A program made the position numbers and the translations under genes. The notes beneath the pieces were generated by a model, which searched no databases, was not told the DNA's origin, and was given only the letters and a program-made list of their open reading frames with translations. A stretch of DNA of 64,000 bases from Desulfuromonadales bacterium (GTDB taxonomy: Bacteria; Desulfobacterota; Desulfuromonadia; Desulfuromonadales; BM103): assembly GCA_014860225.1 (NCBI GenBank), contig JACZKE010000009.1:62001-126000 (forward strand), written 5' to 3'. This document shows, piece after piece, positions 28,346 through 36,193 of this stretch (its first letter is position 1; every line of letters starts with the position of its first letter).

Positions 28346-29119
28346 TCAACTGAATAAAGTTTTTACCTGTTGTAAAGAACGCTTAAGGTGCTCTGGGCTA
28401 TGTGCCTCAAGGGTCATGCTGGGCAGAGACGACAGCTTGGCCAGTTTGAGCAGCAGCGGCCTGAAATCGATTGTTCCATCTCCAACCGGAAGATGCTCAT
28501 CAGCCAGGCCGCGATTGTCGTGCAGGTGCAGATGAAAAAGCTGTGGACTGATCGCGTCCAGCCACTCGGCCATGGAACGCTTGCCGAACAAATGCCAGTG
28601 GCCGGCGTCAAAACAGTGTCCGAACCATTCCGAGTCAATCTCTTCCACCAGTTGAACCAGCAAATCCGGTGTTTCCTCATAAATATTCTCAATCGCCAAG
28701 CGGCAACCGCAAGCAGACGCCTGCTCAATAAGGGGCGGGAAAAATTCTTTGGCAAGCGTAAGCCAATTCTGCTCAAGATTCGGGTAACGCCACTTGTCGA
28801 CACCAGGGTGAATGACCATCAGGTGGGCGTTCAAACGGCTGGCAACGTATAACGACTGGCTGAGACGTTGGTAAGTCACCTGACGTATAAGAGGATCAAG
28901 AGCTCCGGGGTTGAGATCGAAAAAGGGCGCGTGAACACTTGGCCTGACCCCGGCTTTGGCAAGCGTTTGTACGACTTCTTCCAGGAGAACTTCATCGAGA
29001 AGATCCAGTTCCGGGCCTTTGATGGCAATTTCAGGGACCAGGTTGGCATCAAGCACTGTTTCGAGAGCGCTGCCGATCTGTGCCCATGGGATGTGGGCTC
29101 CCAAGTGAGGGTGATTCAT
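28346..29119 (-). CDS. Sugar phosphate isomerase/epimerase-like TIM-barrel protein
   Basis: A 257-aa xylose-isomerase-like TIM barrel (AP endonuclease 2 superfamily). SVHAPFFDLNPG, LMVIHPGVDKW, LAIENIYEE (metal-binding Glu), GHCFDAGHWHLFG (Asp and His) and FHLHLHDNRGLADEHLPVGDGTIDF are the metal-site strands in order. Its substrate is unknown; relatives include epimerases and deoxyribose-phosphate-processing enzymes. The start at 29119 overlaps the stop of a small upstream frame (ATGA). It converges on atpC and shares the terminator. Confidence 0.85.
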   Translation of the reverse strand: MNHPHLGAHIPWAQIGSALETVLDANLVPEIAIKGPELDLLDEVLLEEVVQTLAKAGVRPSVHAPFFDLNPGALDPLIRQVTYQRLSQSLYVASRLNAHLMVIHPGVDKWRYPNLEQNWLTLAKEFFPPLIEQASACGCRLAIENIYEETPDLLVQLVEEIDSEWFGHCFDAGHWHLFGKRSMAEWLDAISPQLFHLHLHDNRGLADEHLPVGDGTIDFRPLLLKLAKLSSLPSMTLEAHSPEHLKRSLQQVKTLFS

Positions 29120-29283
29120 AGTTGATAACCTGCAGTATCACTGATCCCCGGGTTTTGCCGTATACCTGAATCAGTCGTCGCCTTACCGTCCACCCTGGAA
29201 TCGGCAGCGGTGGCAATTGCCTCGATCGGGTTTTCCAATTTCTTCCTCCCAAGTGTTTCGCGTTGCCGGTCTTCATTTGACAT
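29116..29283 (-). CDS. Small hypothetical protein coupled to TIM-barrel gene
   Basis: A 55-aa hydrophilic frame MSNEDRQRETLGRKKLENPI... ending SDTAGYQL. I do not recognise it. Its TGA overlaps the ATG of the TIM-barrel gene (ATGA), the usual sign of coupled translation. The ribosome site is weak, and the start lies in one arm of a 13-bp inverted repeat. It may instead be a chance frame in the leader. Confidence 0.4.
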   Translation of the reverse strand: MSNEDRQRETLGRKKLENPIEAIATAADSRVDGKATTDSGIRQNPGISDTAGYQL

Positions 29284-29310
29284 TTCAGCCTGCTGCAATG
29301 TCAAATGAAG
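29271..29310. repeat. 13-bp perfect inverted repeat
   Basis: CTTCATTTGACAT (29271-29283) and ATGTCAAATGAAG (29298-29310) are perfect reverse complements with a 14-base loop. It is located between the divergent TIM-barrel and GntR transcription units. It could be a hairpin in the minus-strand leader or an operator. No T-run follows on either strand. Confidence 0.6.
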
Positions 29311-29411
29311 ACATGAAATATCCTTTATAAATACGGGATTGATGATAATCACGCAAAGGTTAAAAGGCAAGCAGTTAAGCTGTTTAGCTCCAGATCAGAG
29401 TGAGAAAATGC

Positions 29412-29439
29412 TTGACATTCAGTGTATACTGTATACAAT
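29412..29439 (+). promoter_or_regulatory. gntR promoter with overlapping operator
   Basis: TTGACA (29412-29417), a 16-base spacer and TACAAT (29434-29439). The perfect 15-bp palindrome TGTATACTGTATACA (29423-29437) fills the spacer and covers the -10, the classical layout for autorepression by the downstream regulator. Confidence 0.8.
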
Positions 29440-29470
29440 TTGCCGAAGCCTGATAAAACGGAGTTTCCCT

Positions 29471-30154
29471 GTGCGCAGAAAACAAATAGAACGACACCAG
29501 ACCTTACGTGAAAAGATTTTGGAAACGATTCGGGATGCTATCCTGAAGGGTACCATGAAACCGGGCGAGCGTGTTTCGGAACCGGACCTGGCAGAACGCT
29601 TCGGTATCAGCCGGACACCGATCAGGGAGGCTTTTCGACAGCTTGAATCGGAAGGCTATCTGCACGTGGTCCCGCGAAAGGGTGCTGTTGTCGCATCGTT
29701 GTCCGAGCGGGATATCAAGGAATTTTATGCGATCAAGATTATCCTTGAGGGTTTTGCCGCGAGGATGGCCGCTGAAAAACTCACCGAAAAAGATTTAGAA
29801 CGCCTTGAATCGATCAATGAGCGCCTGCAGAAGATTGCCGACGAAGGTGACGTGAAGAGCTTCTTCCGTGTGCACAACGAGTTCCATGAAGTTTTCATCA
29901 GGGCAGCCGGTAATGAGAAGCTTTGCGATATGATCAATCAGCTGGTCATGAAGTTCAAACGCCTGCGCCTGGCATCGCTTTCACAGCCGGGCCGTATGGA
30001 GGTTTCTGTAGAAGATCATCGCAACATGATTCAGGCGTTCAGGGAGCATGACGGTGAGCGTGCCGACAGTTTGGTGCGGCATGCCGCAACAATTGGTGCC
30101 GACGTATTGATCCAGGGCATGACTGAGACAGAGACGATTGCCAACGAACAGTAA
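29471..30154 (+). CDS. GntR family transcriptional regulator (FadR/FCD subfamily)
   Basis: A 227-aa regulator. The N-terminal winged helix (about residues 8-75: LREKILETIRDAILKGTMKPG, SEPDLAERFGISRTPIREAFRQLESEGYL) is classic GntR. The C-terminal FCD domain (YAIKIILEGFAARMAA, NEFHEVFIRAAGNEKL, DHRNMIQAFREHD) usually binds a carboxylate or metal-carboxylate ligand. The start is GTG 29471 with GGAG 7 bases upstream, placed after the promoter. The matching palindromes here and before atpF' suggest control of itself and of the ATP synthase operon. Confidence 0.9.
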   Translation: MRRKQIERHQTLREKILETIRDAILKGTMKPGERVSEPDLAERFGISRTPIREAFRQLESEGYLHVVPRKGAVVASLSERDIKEFYAIKIILEGFAARMAAEKLTEKDLERLESINERLQKIADEGDVKSFFRVHNEFHEVFIRAAGNEKLCDMINQLVMKFKRLRLASLSQPGRMEVSVEDHRNMIQAFREHDGERADSLVRHAATIGADVLIQGMTETETIANEQ

Positions 30155-30202
30155 CGAATCTATCTATTGCAGACATTAATAATTTTGCGTGACGAATAAC
30201 GT

Positions 30203-30230
30203 AAGGCCCATCAAACTCGATGGGCCTTTA
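30203..30230. terminator. Terminator between gntR and moeA
   Basis: Perfect 10-bp stem AAGGCCCATC/GATGGGCCTT with loop AAACTC and a short T-run. It lies between two convergent genes. The remaining bases of the 176-base gap (30155-30330) show no other signal. Confidence 0.75.
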
Positions 30231-30330
30231 TACTTTAACTGCCGGATCTCAAAGGTTTTGTGCGAAAGAAGGTGTTACCGTTGTCTGCCTGGGTCAGTGG
30301 CAAAAAAATCATTTCCGGACGAAAACTCAG

Positions 30331-31518
30331 CTACAATAGCAAGACCTCGACGTCCTCTCCCGCCCCTAGTTTCTCGACGCCTACAGGCACAGAGAGGAGA
30401 GCATTTGCGGTACTCAAACCACGATTCTGGCCAGACCCTTGACATTGAGAGAGTGTGACGATGTAAGCACGCTCTTGCCATTTGAGACGGCACCAGAGAA
30501 ACGTCTGGCGCTCGCCGCCCCCCATGACCTCGCTGGTCAAGATTGCCCTGCGTCTTTCTGGAAGGATATCAGTCTCTCCGGCCAGCCTCTTGAGTGCCGG
30601 TTTGACGAATAGTTCGAAGGTTGCTGCCGTTGCCGCAGGGTTCCCGGGCAGACCGAAGCAAGGTTTACTCTCAAGCATGCCGAAAAGCACAGGTTTCCCG
30701 GGTTTGATGGCAACCTTCCAGAAGACTTTCCTGAAATCGCGTTTTTCGAGCGCAGCCTGGACATGGTCTTTTACACCAACCGAAACACCACCGGTGGAGA
30801 TGATGACATCAGCAGAAAGTGCCTGATCAAAGAGCTGATCCAGCGTGCCGGGATCATCGGCACCGATGCCGAGACAGATGGGGATGCATCCGCATTCCGA
30901 TAAGCGGGTTTTCAGGAGGTGCAAGTTCGAATTGATGATTTTGTCGGGACCGGGATCCTGACCGAGTTCCACCAGTTCATCACCGGTTGAGATCACGGCG
31001 ACCCGCGGTCGCGGAAAAACGGTAACATATTCGATGCCGGCGCTTGCCAGCAATGCAACGTCGCCGGCACGCAACCGTGCTCCCACATCAAGCAGGACGT
31101 CACGGCTGCAATACTCCTCTCCGCGGTAACGCACATGCTGCCCAACTTCTGCCCTCTCGATCAGGTAAACACAGTCGCCTTTTTGCTGGGCCTGTTCGAG
31201 GGGAATGACTGTATCGGCACCCGGAGGCAGTTGAGCACCGGTGGTGATGTGGACCGCTTGTCCCGGGTAAAGTTTGCCAGGGAAAGGGTGCCCTGCGTAA
31301 GAGGCACCGACGATTGCAAGCCCCACATCAGTCTTTTCGGGCAGACCGGCGAGGGCAAAACCGTCCATAGCCGAATTGTCGAACCGTGGCATATCCCAAC
31401 GGGACTTTGCCGGCAAGGCCAGAACGTGTCCTGGCGCGTCGTCCAGAAGAACATGGATGGGCGGCAAAGGGGTCACCGAATCCATGATCCGCTGCAGGGC
31501 GTCATCGTAACTGATCAT
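30331..31518 (-). CDS. moeA: Molybdopterin molybdenumtransferase MoeA
   Basis: Inserts molybdate into adenylated molybdopterin, 395 aa from ATG 31518 (GAGAGGAT upstream). DNSAMDGFAL near residues 50-60, ITTGAQLPPGADTVI, ISTGDELVELGQ, NSNLHLLKT, ISTGGVSVGVKDH and GLPGNPAATAATFE are all family motifs. It is the last gene of the mobA-mobB-modE-modA-modB-modC-moeA operon and overlaps the modC end by about 17 bases. Confidence 0.97.
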   Translation of the reverse strand: MISYDDALQRIMDSVTPLPPIHVLLDDAPGHVLALPAKSRWDMPRFDNSAMDGFALAGLPEKTDVGLAIVGASYAGHPFPGKLYPGQAVHITTGAQLPPGADTVIPLEQAQQKGDCVYLIERAEVGQHVRYRGEEYCSRDVLLDVGARLRAGDVALLASAGIEYVTVFPRPRVAVISTGDELVELGQDPGPDKIINSNLHLLKTRLSECGCIPICLGIGADDPGTLDQLFDQALSADVIISTGGVSVGVKDHVQAALEKRDFRKVFWKVAIKPGKPVLFGMLESKPCFGLPGNPAATAATFELFVKPALKRLAGETDILPERRRAILTSEVMGGGERQTFLWCRLKWQERAYIVTLSQCQGSGQNRGLSTANALLSVPVGVEKLGAGEDVEVLLL

Positions 31519-32632
31519 TCTGATCCTCTCGTGAAAGTGCGCTCCCATCCAGTGGTATGGTCCAGAGACTGCGTTTGCGCAGACAGACTCTCAGGGTATC
31601 GCCTACGCTGTAACCCAGATCACGCATGGCGCAGTTCGGCAGTTCGACATCGACGGTGACATCACTGTTATGGAGCTTGACACACAGTGTATGCGTGCCG
31701 CCGAACACAAGAATGTCGTCGACCGTGGCGTGAAACAGGTTGTCCTCAAGCTCCGGGCCAATCGGCTTGTTTGGCCGGATGACGATCACTTCCTCAGAGC
31801 GGATACCGGTGGCGAGCTTTTGGCCCCTCTGCGCTCCTGCATGTCCGGGAGCATACAGATTGAGGTCGTCGCCGAGTTGTAACGATCCATCCGGAAGAAC
31901 GTCCTGGACGGTCAGATCAAAAATGTTCTGGTTGCGCAGAAACCGCGCGACATCAAGAGTGGCCGGTCGATAGTAAATGTCATCACGGGCGCCAACCTGT
32001 CTGAGTTGCCCACTGATGACTACGGCGATCTGTTCGCCGAGCATGAAGGCTTCCTCCTGGTCATGTGTCACGTGGAGGATGGTAACCCCCAACTGCTGGT
32101 TGATCTCACGCAGTTTCACCTGGAGTTGTCGCTTGATCGTCGCGTCCAGGGCCGAAAAAGGTTCATCGAGGAAAAGCAGGCGAGGTTCCGGCAGTAGGGC
32201 TCGGGCAAGTGCTACACGTTGCTTCTCTCCGCCCGAGAGGGTGGCCACGTCATTGCGGTCTATGACACTGTGAAGGGCCAGCAGATCGAGAAGGCTGGTG
32301 AGCCGTGATTCAACCCGGGTCATGTCCAGTTGGCGGCGTCTCGCTCCAAAAAGAATATTCTCGCGAACATTGAGATGCGGGAAAAGTGCCAGATCCTGTG
32401 GTAAGTAAGAGATATGGCGACGTTCGGGAGCGATTTTTGTGACCTCCTGTCCATCCAGCCAGACCTGCCCGTCGCTCGGTGCTACCAACCCCATACAGGT
32501 TTCCAGAAAAAGCGTCTTGCCTGAACCTGATGGGCCAAGAATGGTCAGATAGGAACTGTTGCCGAGGTCGAGATCAATCGGCCCCAAGGTGAAGTTGCCC
32601 CGTTTTGCAATGAGCTGCTGCACCCGGATCAT
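31502..32632 (-). CDS. modC: Molybdate/tungstate ABC transporter ATPase
   Basis: A 376-aa ABC ATPase. Walker A GPSGSGKTLFLET, signature LSGGEKQRVALARAL and Walker B LLFLDEPFSALD are in the first 200 residues. A C-terminal TOBE-like domain (GIRSEEVIVIRPNKP, HNSDVTVDVEL) is typical of ModC and related oxyanion importers. ATG 32632 overlaps the permease TGA (ATGA). The frame stays open far upstream, but that part is antisense-like and lies inside modB. Confidence 0.93.
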   Translation of the reverse strand: MIRVQQLIAKRGNFTLGPIDLDLGNSSYLTILGPSGSGKTLFLETCMGLVAPSDGQVWLDGQEVTKIAPERRHISYLPQDLALFPHLNVRENILFGARRRQLDMTRVESRLTSLLDLLALHSVIDRNDVATLSGGEKQRVALARALLPEPRLLFLDEPFSALDATIKRQLQVKLREINQQLGVTILHVTHDQEEAFMLGEQIAVVISGQLRQVGARDDIYYRPATLDVARFLRNQNIFDLTVQDVLPDGSLQLGDDLNLYAPGHAGAQRGQKLATGIRSEEVIVIRPNKPIGPELEDNLFHATVDDILVFGGTHTLCVKLHNSDVTVDVELPNCAMRDLGYSVGDTLRVCLRKRSLWTIPLDGSALSREDQNDQLR

Positions 32633-33414
32633 GTCTGTGGCTCCAAAACCATGCGAACCCCGAACAGCACCAGCAGTGCGATGCCGATCAGGATCACGAC
32701 CAGGGTAACGGCCTGCGGCAGATCGGCCATCGACATGGCGAGGTAGATGCTGCTCGGCAAAGTCGCGGTCTGTCCTCTGGCGGTGCCGGCCACCATGACC
32801 GTGGCGCCGAACTCGCCAACGGCGCGGGCCCAGGTCAGGATGATCGCCGCAAGGATACCGCGCCTGGCTAACGGCAGGGTCACATGGATAAAACTGCCGA
32901 AAGCCGAGCATCCGAGCAGCCGAGCAACCTGTTCCTGGCGTGGATTGATCTGCTCAAAAGTCGCTTTAAGCATGCGCACGCTGATGGCGACTACGACTGT
33001 AAACTGGGCGAGGATGACGCCGGCCAGGGTAAAGGGAATCGTCAGGCCGAAGCCGGCAAGCATTCTTCCGATTGCTGTATTCCAGGACATGAGGATCAAG
33101 GTGCCAAGGGCAATCGGGGTGAGCACCATCGGCAGGTCGATAAAGGTGTCGATCAGGCGCTTGCCGGGGAAATCAATGCGGGCCAGGGCATATGCTGACG
33201 GAATCGCTATGCCAACAGCGACAGCACTGCTGACGGTCGCGGCAATCAGGCTCAGAGCGATTGCCGAACGGATGTCGGCTCGGGATAACTGCTCGATAAA
33301 ACCGAAGAAACTAAAAAAAGCCGACTGGCTGCCGACCAGCAGCAGAAAATAACCGGTGAGTACAGCCAAAGGCAGGAGCACGGCAAACTTGAAAGCAGCA
33401 TCCCATTGCTTCAT
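32629..33414 (-). CDS. modB: Molybdate/tungstate ABC transporter permease
   Basis: An inner-membrane permease of about 261 aa with six hydrophobic segments. The EAA-type loop near residues 180-210 (EQVARLLGCSAFGSFIHVTLPLARRGI) contacts ModC, and ARAVGEFGATVMVAG is typical of ModB/CysT permeases. ATG 33414 has GGAGGAG upstream and overlaps the modA TGA (TGATG). Molybdate and tungstate importers cannot be separated by this gene alone. Confidence 0.93.
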   Translation of the reverse strand: MKQWDAAFKFAVLLPLAVLTGYFLLLVGSQSAFFSFFGFIEQLSRADIRSAIALSLIAATVSSAVAVGIAIPSAYALARIDFPGKRLIDTFIDLPMVLTPIALGTLILMSWNTAIGRMLAGFGLTIPFTLAGVILAQFTVVVAISVRMLKATFEQINPRQEQVARLLGCSAFGSFIHVTLPLARRGILAAIILTWARAVGEFGATVMVAGTARGQTATLPSSIYLAMSMADLPQAVTLVVILIGIALLVLFGVRMVLEPQT

Positions 33415-34235
33415 CACCACTCCTCCGGACGTTGATAGAGGCCGCCAATACCTGCTTGGGGTGCAAACTTACGGGCCGCACTTTCATCAGTCAAGTAACC
33501 CCACTTCCGGAAGATCGCCTGTCCTTCACTGGAATTCAGGAAGGTAATGAACGCTTCCGCTCCTCGCCGGTTTTTCGCATGTTTCAGTACGGCAGACGGG
33601 ATATACGCCAGGCGAGGAAGTTCTTCCGGGTTGAGCAGGACAGCCTCCATGGCTGCAGGATTCCATGAGGCGAATTCACGCCAGCCGAGCACCACATCCA
33701 CCAGATTGAGGGGGATCATCGCCGCAGCCTTGGCACAACTTTCGACCATGCCGCGCAGGTTGGGGCGGACCCGGTCCGTTAAGTCGTTGGCTTCAAGGAT
33801 CTCGATTGCGTAGAGGCCGACGCATACCCCGTCAGGATCCGCAAGCCCGACCCGTAATCCCTGCCTGACCAGGTCCTGCAACCCGGTAATCTGGTGTGGA
33901 TTGCCTTTGGCAACGATGAGTGCCGGAATCAGGTAGGCGATGATTGTCGTCTCATTGTCTACGAGGCCGAATGCTTTTGCCTTCTCCATGTAATCAGGCG
34001 AACCCGGAATGTAGAGGTCGCCCTGGCCGGTCAGTTGTATCTGGCTGAGCATGGTCCCGGAGCCACCCATATGAAGAATGATCGCGATACCGGATTCTTC
34101 TTCAAATTTCCTGGCGGCTTCTTCGAGTGGCGGTTGTGATGCGGAACCGGCAAAAACCAGAATCGGTTGGGTTGTACTGGCCGATGACGGCGCAACGATG
34201 AACAGCATGAGGCTGAGGAAGAAAATGCTACGCAT
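33414..34235 (-). CDS. modA: Molybdate/tungstate-binding periplasmic protein
   Basis: Substrate-binding protein, 273 aa. The signal peptide MRSIFFLSLMLFIVAPSSAS is followed by LVFAGSASQPPLEEAARKFEEESG and MGGSGTMLSQIQLTGQGDLYIPG, the oxyanion-binding lobe of ModA/WtpA-like proteins. ATG 34235 has GAAGGGT upstream and gives a proper signal peptide; longer in-frame starts do not. It overlaps the ModE-type regulator by 8 bases. The operon context favours molybdate or tungstate over sulfate. Confidence 0.9.
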   Translation of the reverse strand: MRSIFFLSLMLFIVAPSSASTTQPILVFAGSASQPPLEEAARKFEEESGIAIILHMGGSGTMLSQIQLTGQGDLYIPGSPDYMEKAKAFGLVDNETTIIAYLIPALIVAKGNPHQITGLQDLVRQGLRVGLADPDGVCVGLYAIEILEANDLTDRVRPNLRGMVESCAKAAAMIPLNLVDVVLGWREFASWNPAAMEAVLLNPEELPRLAYIPSAVLKHAKNRRGAEAFITFLNSSEGQAIFRKWGYLTDESAARKFAPQAGIGGLYQRPEEW

Positions 34236-34590
34236 CAAAATCTGACCCTTCTTCAGAAAAACATTCTTTATAGAGACGGTCCGCTTGCTGATTGACCTGA
34301 TGACGCAATATTTCGAAGCGCTCAATCAGTTCGACGGCCTGCGCCGTCAGTCGTGTTTCTCCACCACCACGACCGCCGGTGCGACGCTCCAAAAGCGGCA
34401 TGGGAGAGATCTCCTCCAACGCCTGCAACTGTGCCCATGCCTTGCGATACGAGATGCCGAGGTCTTTGGCTGCGGCGTTGATGGAGCCATTGCGCTGCAC
34501 AGCCATCAACAGGCGCAAGCGTCCATCGCCAAGGAAAGGCTTGCCGTTGACCTCCAGCCAGGTTTTGCTGCGGACCCGAAAGCCTGTCAC
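34228..34590 (-). CDS. modE: ModE-type molybdate-responsive regulator, DNA-binding domain only
   Basis: A 120-aa LysR-like winged helix of the ModE N-terminal type: LGDGRLRLLMAVQRNGSINAAAKDLGISYRKAWAQLQALEE, then the ERRTGGRGGGETRLT wing. The molybdate-binding Mop domains of full ModE are absent, so metal sensing, if any, needs another part. GTG 34590 overlaps the mobB TGA (GTGA), implying coupling; an ATG at 34620 is an alternative. It lies directly ahead of modA and probably regulates the operon. Confidence 0.88.
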   Translation of the reverse strand: MTGFRVRSKTWLEVNGKPFLGDGRLRLLMAVQRNGSINAAAKDLGISYRKAWAQLQALEEISPMPLLERRTGGRGGGETRLTAQAVELIERFEILRHQVNQQADRLYKECFSEEGSDFDA

Positions 34591-35096
34591 CTCAGATACC
34601 GTTCCACGATCAGGTCGCAAAGGCCTTGTGCATCATTGATGTCAAAGAGCGGCACATCGATCTGCAGACAACTGTCTGAGGCAACGGCAATCAGGGCTGA
34701 ATCAAGCTCCTCATCGCGGCAGAGGAGCTTCTCGCTGCGCGCACGCCGATGAACTTCAATCTTCGGCATGACACTCTTCTTGAAACCTTCTGTCAGTACG
34801 ATATCGACATCCTGACAATAGAGCGCAACGCTTTCAGCCAGATTTGGCTCCTGCTCTGGCAGGTACTGTTTAATCATGGCGAGTTTATCCGGCGAGGTGA
34901 TCAGCATGGTGTCGGCCCCGGCCCGGGACAGTCTCCAGGAATCCTTGCCTTCATGATCGATGTCGAAACGGTGCGCATCGTGCTTAATGATGGCCACCTT
35001 GTAGCCGCGCCGTTTCAGTTCGGCGATCAGTTTCTCCAGCAGGGTGGTCTTGCCGGTGCCACTTTTGGCGACAATCGAGACGACAGGAATAGTCAT
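34587..35096 (-). CDS. mobB: Molybdopterin-guanine dinucleotide biosynthesis protein MobB
   Basis: GTP-binding accessory protein of MobA, 169 aa. Walker A VAKSGTGKTTLLEKLI is at residues 9-24; IIKHDAHRFDIDHEGKDSWR and DIVLTEGFKKS are family motifs. Its ATG overlaps the mobA TGA (ATGA). Confidence 0.95.
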   Translation of the reverse strand: MTIPVVSIVAKSGTGKTTLLEKLIAELKRRGYKVAIIKHDAHRFDIDHEGKDSWRLSRAGADTMLITSPDKLAMIKQYLPEQEPNLAESVALYCQDVDIVLTEGFKKSVMPKIEVHRRARSEKLLCRDEELDSALIAVASDSCLQIDVPLFDINDAQGLCDLIVERYLR

Positions 35097-35707
35097 GGTT
35101 GTTTCTCTCTGAGCCGGGCCAGTTCATGCGGCGTGTTGACATTCAATAAAGAGCGTTCCCAGTCGTCCGGAAGTTCCTGCCAGTCAAGGAAGCGAATTGC
35201 GATGCGTTGGTAAAAATCATAGATGCGCAACTGGCCATGACGCAGCATGTCCTCCATCTGCGTCAGGCAGTTCTTGTGGTAGAGAGCGAACACCGGTTCA
35301 TAACCATGCGGTGTACGTGGTACAACAGCATCAAATCCGTTACGATGCGCAAGCAACAATTCAAGTATGCGGTGGTCCGGGTAGGGCATGTCGCATGGAG
35401 CGACAAAAATCCAGTCTGTTTGTGCCGAGAGCAGCCCTGTATAGAGCCCGCCCAGGGCGCTGCCCGGGTAGATGTCCGGAATGGCTGGGATGCCAGGCTG
35501 GGCCAGGTCAGGGCGGTCCCCGGCGATCAGGACTTTTGTAAAATATCGGCGCAGCAGATCGAACGATCGGGAAACCAGGGTTTGTCCTGCAATTTCGATG
35601 CGAGCCTTGTCGTAGCCCATGCGCAGGCTTTTCCCCCCGGCAAGGAGGACGCCTGTGATGTCTGTTAAGCCAGCGGCTTTAAGCTTTTCGTTGTGCGCTT
35701 CATGCAT
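35093..35707 (-). CDS. mobA: Molybdenum cofactor guanylyltransferase MobA
   Basis: Attaches GMP to Mo-molybdopterin, 204 aa. The nucleotide-binding N-terminus VLLAGGKSLRMGYDKA (about residues 20-35) and the catalytic VAPCDMPYP (Asp) are clear. It is the first gene of the molybdenum operon. There is no ribosome site before ATG 35707, and a TATAAT box ends 7 bases before it, so the mRNA may be leaderless. Confidence 0.95.
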   Translation of the reverse strand: MHEAHNEKLKAAGLTDITGVLLAGGKSLRMGYDKARIEIAGQTLVSRSFDLLRRYFTKVLIAGDRPDLAQPGIPAIPDIYPGSALGGLYTGLLSAQTDWIFVAPCDMPYPDHRILELLLAHRNGFDAVVPRTPHGYEPVFALYHKNCLTQMEDMLRHGQLRIYDFYQRIAIRFLDWQELPDDWERSLLNVNTPHELARLREKQP

Positions 35708-35714
35708 AGCGCTA

Positions 35715-35742
35715 ATTATAGAAATTTACCGAGGCATTGCAA
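35715..35742 (-). promoter_or_regulatory. mobA operon promoter
   Basis: Read on the minus strand: TTGCAA (35742-35737), a 16-base spacer and a perfect TATAAT (35720-35715). Transcription would start at or within a base or two of the mobA ATG (35707). It is back-to-back with the arsR promoter. Confidence 0.65.
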
Positions 35743-35749
35743 CAAAATA

Positions 35750-35782
35750 TTGACATATTTATTCGCTTGGCTATAATGCCAA
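35750..35782 (+). promoter_or_regulatory. arsR promoter and operator
   Basis: Perfect TTGACA (35750-35755), 16 bases, and perfect TATAAT (35772-35777). The inverted repeat TTGGC-TATAAT-GCCAA (35767-35782) is centred on the -10. A similar TTGGCC-ATTA-GGCCAA lies at 36152-36167, before the permease. This is probably the ArsR-family operator. Confidence 0.8.
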
Positions 35783-35800
35783 ATAACCAAGGAGATTAGT

Positions 35801-36133
35801 ATGGATCAACAACGCAAAAATCATCTTGATGCCCGGGCGCGAGTCCTCAAGGCCATGGCTCACCCGACCCGGTTGTTCATCATTGAGGAATTGGAGAAGG
35901 GCGAGCAGTGTGTCTGTGACCTGACAGCCATGATCGGCGCCGATATCTCCACTGTTTCGAAACATCTCACCGTACTCAGGCAGGCCGGCATCGTGCTTGA
36001 CGACAAGCGGGGCAACCAGGTCTTCTACCGTTTGCGCGTGCCCTGCATTCTCAATTTTTTCGGCTGCGTCGAGTCTGTGCTTGAATCCCGGGCGAAGGAT
36101 CAGGCGGCTTATCTTGCGGTGGTTGGCAAGTAG
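35801..36133 (+). CDS. arsR: ArsR/SmtB family metalloregulator
   Basis: A 110-aa winged-helix repressor. MAHPTRLFIIEELEKGEQCVCDLTAMIGADISTVSKHLTVLRQAGIV contains the CVC metal-binding motif in the recognition region, as in As(III)/Sb(III) sensors. GGAG precedes ATG 35801. It probably represses itself and the permease operon through the TTGGC...GCCAA sites. Confidence 0.93.
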   Translation: MDQQRKNHLDARARVLKAMAHPTRLFIIEELEKGEQCVCDLTAMIGADISTVSKHLTVLRQAGIVLDDKRGNQVFYRLRVPCILNFFGCVESVLESRAKDQAAYLAVVGK

Positions 36134-36151
36134 CTTTTTTTATCAAGAAAA

Positions 36152-36167
36152 TTGGCCATTAGGCCAA
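36152..36167. promoter_or_regulatory. Second ArsR-type operator, before the permease
   Basis: TTGGCCATTAGGCCAA has two perfect 6-base arms like the site in the arsR promoter. It lies 27 bases before the permease start, in the 60-base gap after arsR. Confidence 0.55.
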
Positions 36168-36193
36168 ATGACCAATTGAACAGGGATTCAGCC

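Noticed and set aside
32633-32911. Upstream extension of modC
   Set aside because: Arg/His/Gly-rich translation inside modB; the ATG at 32632 gives the normal start and an ATGA overlap.
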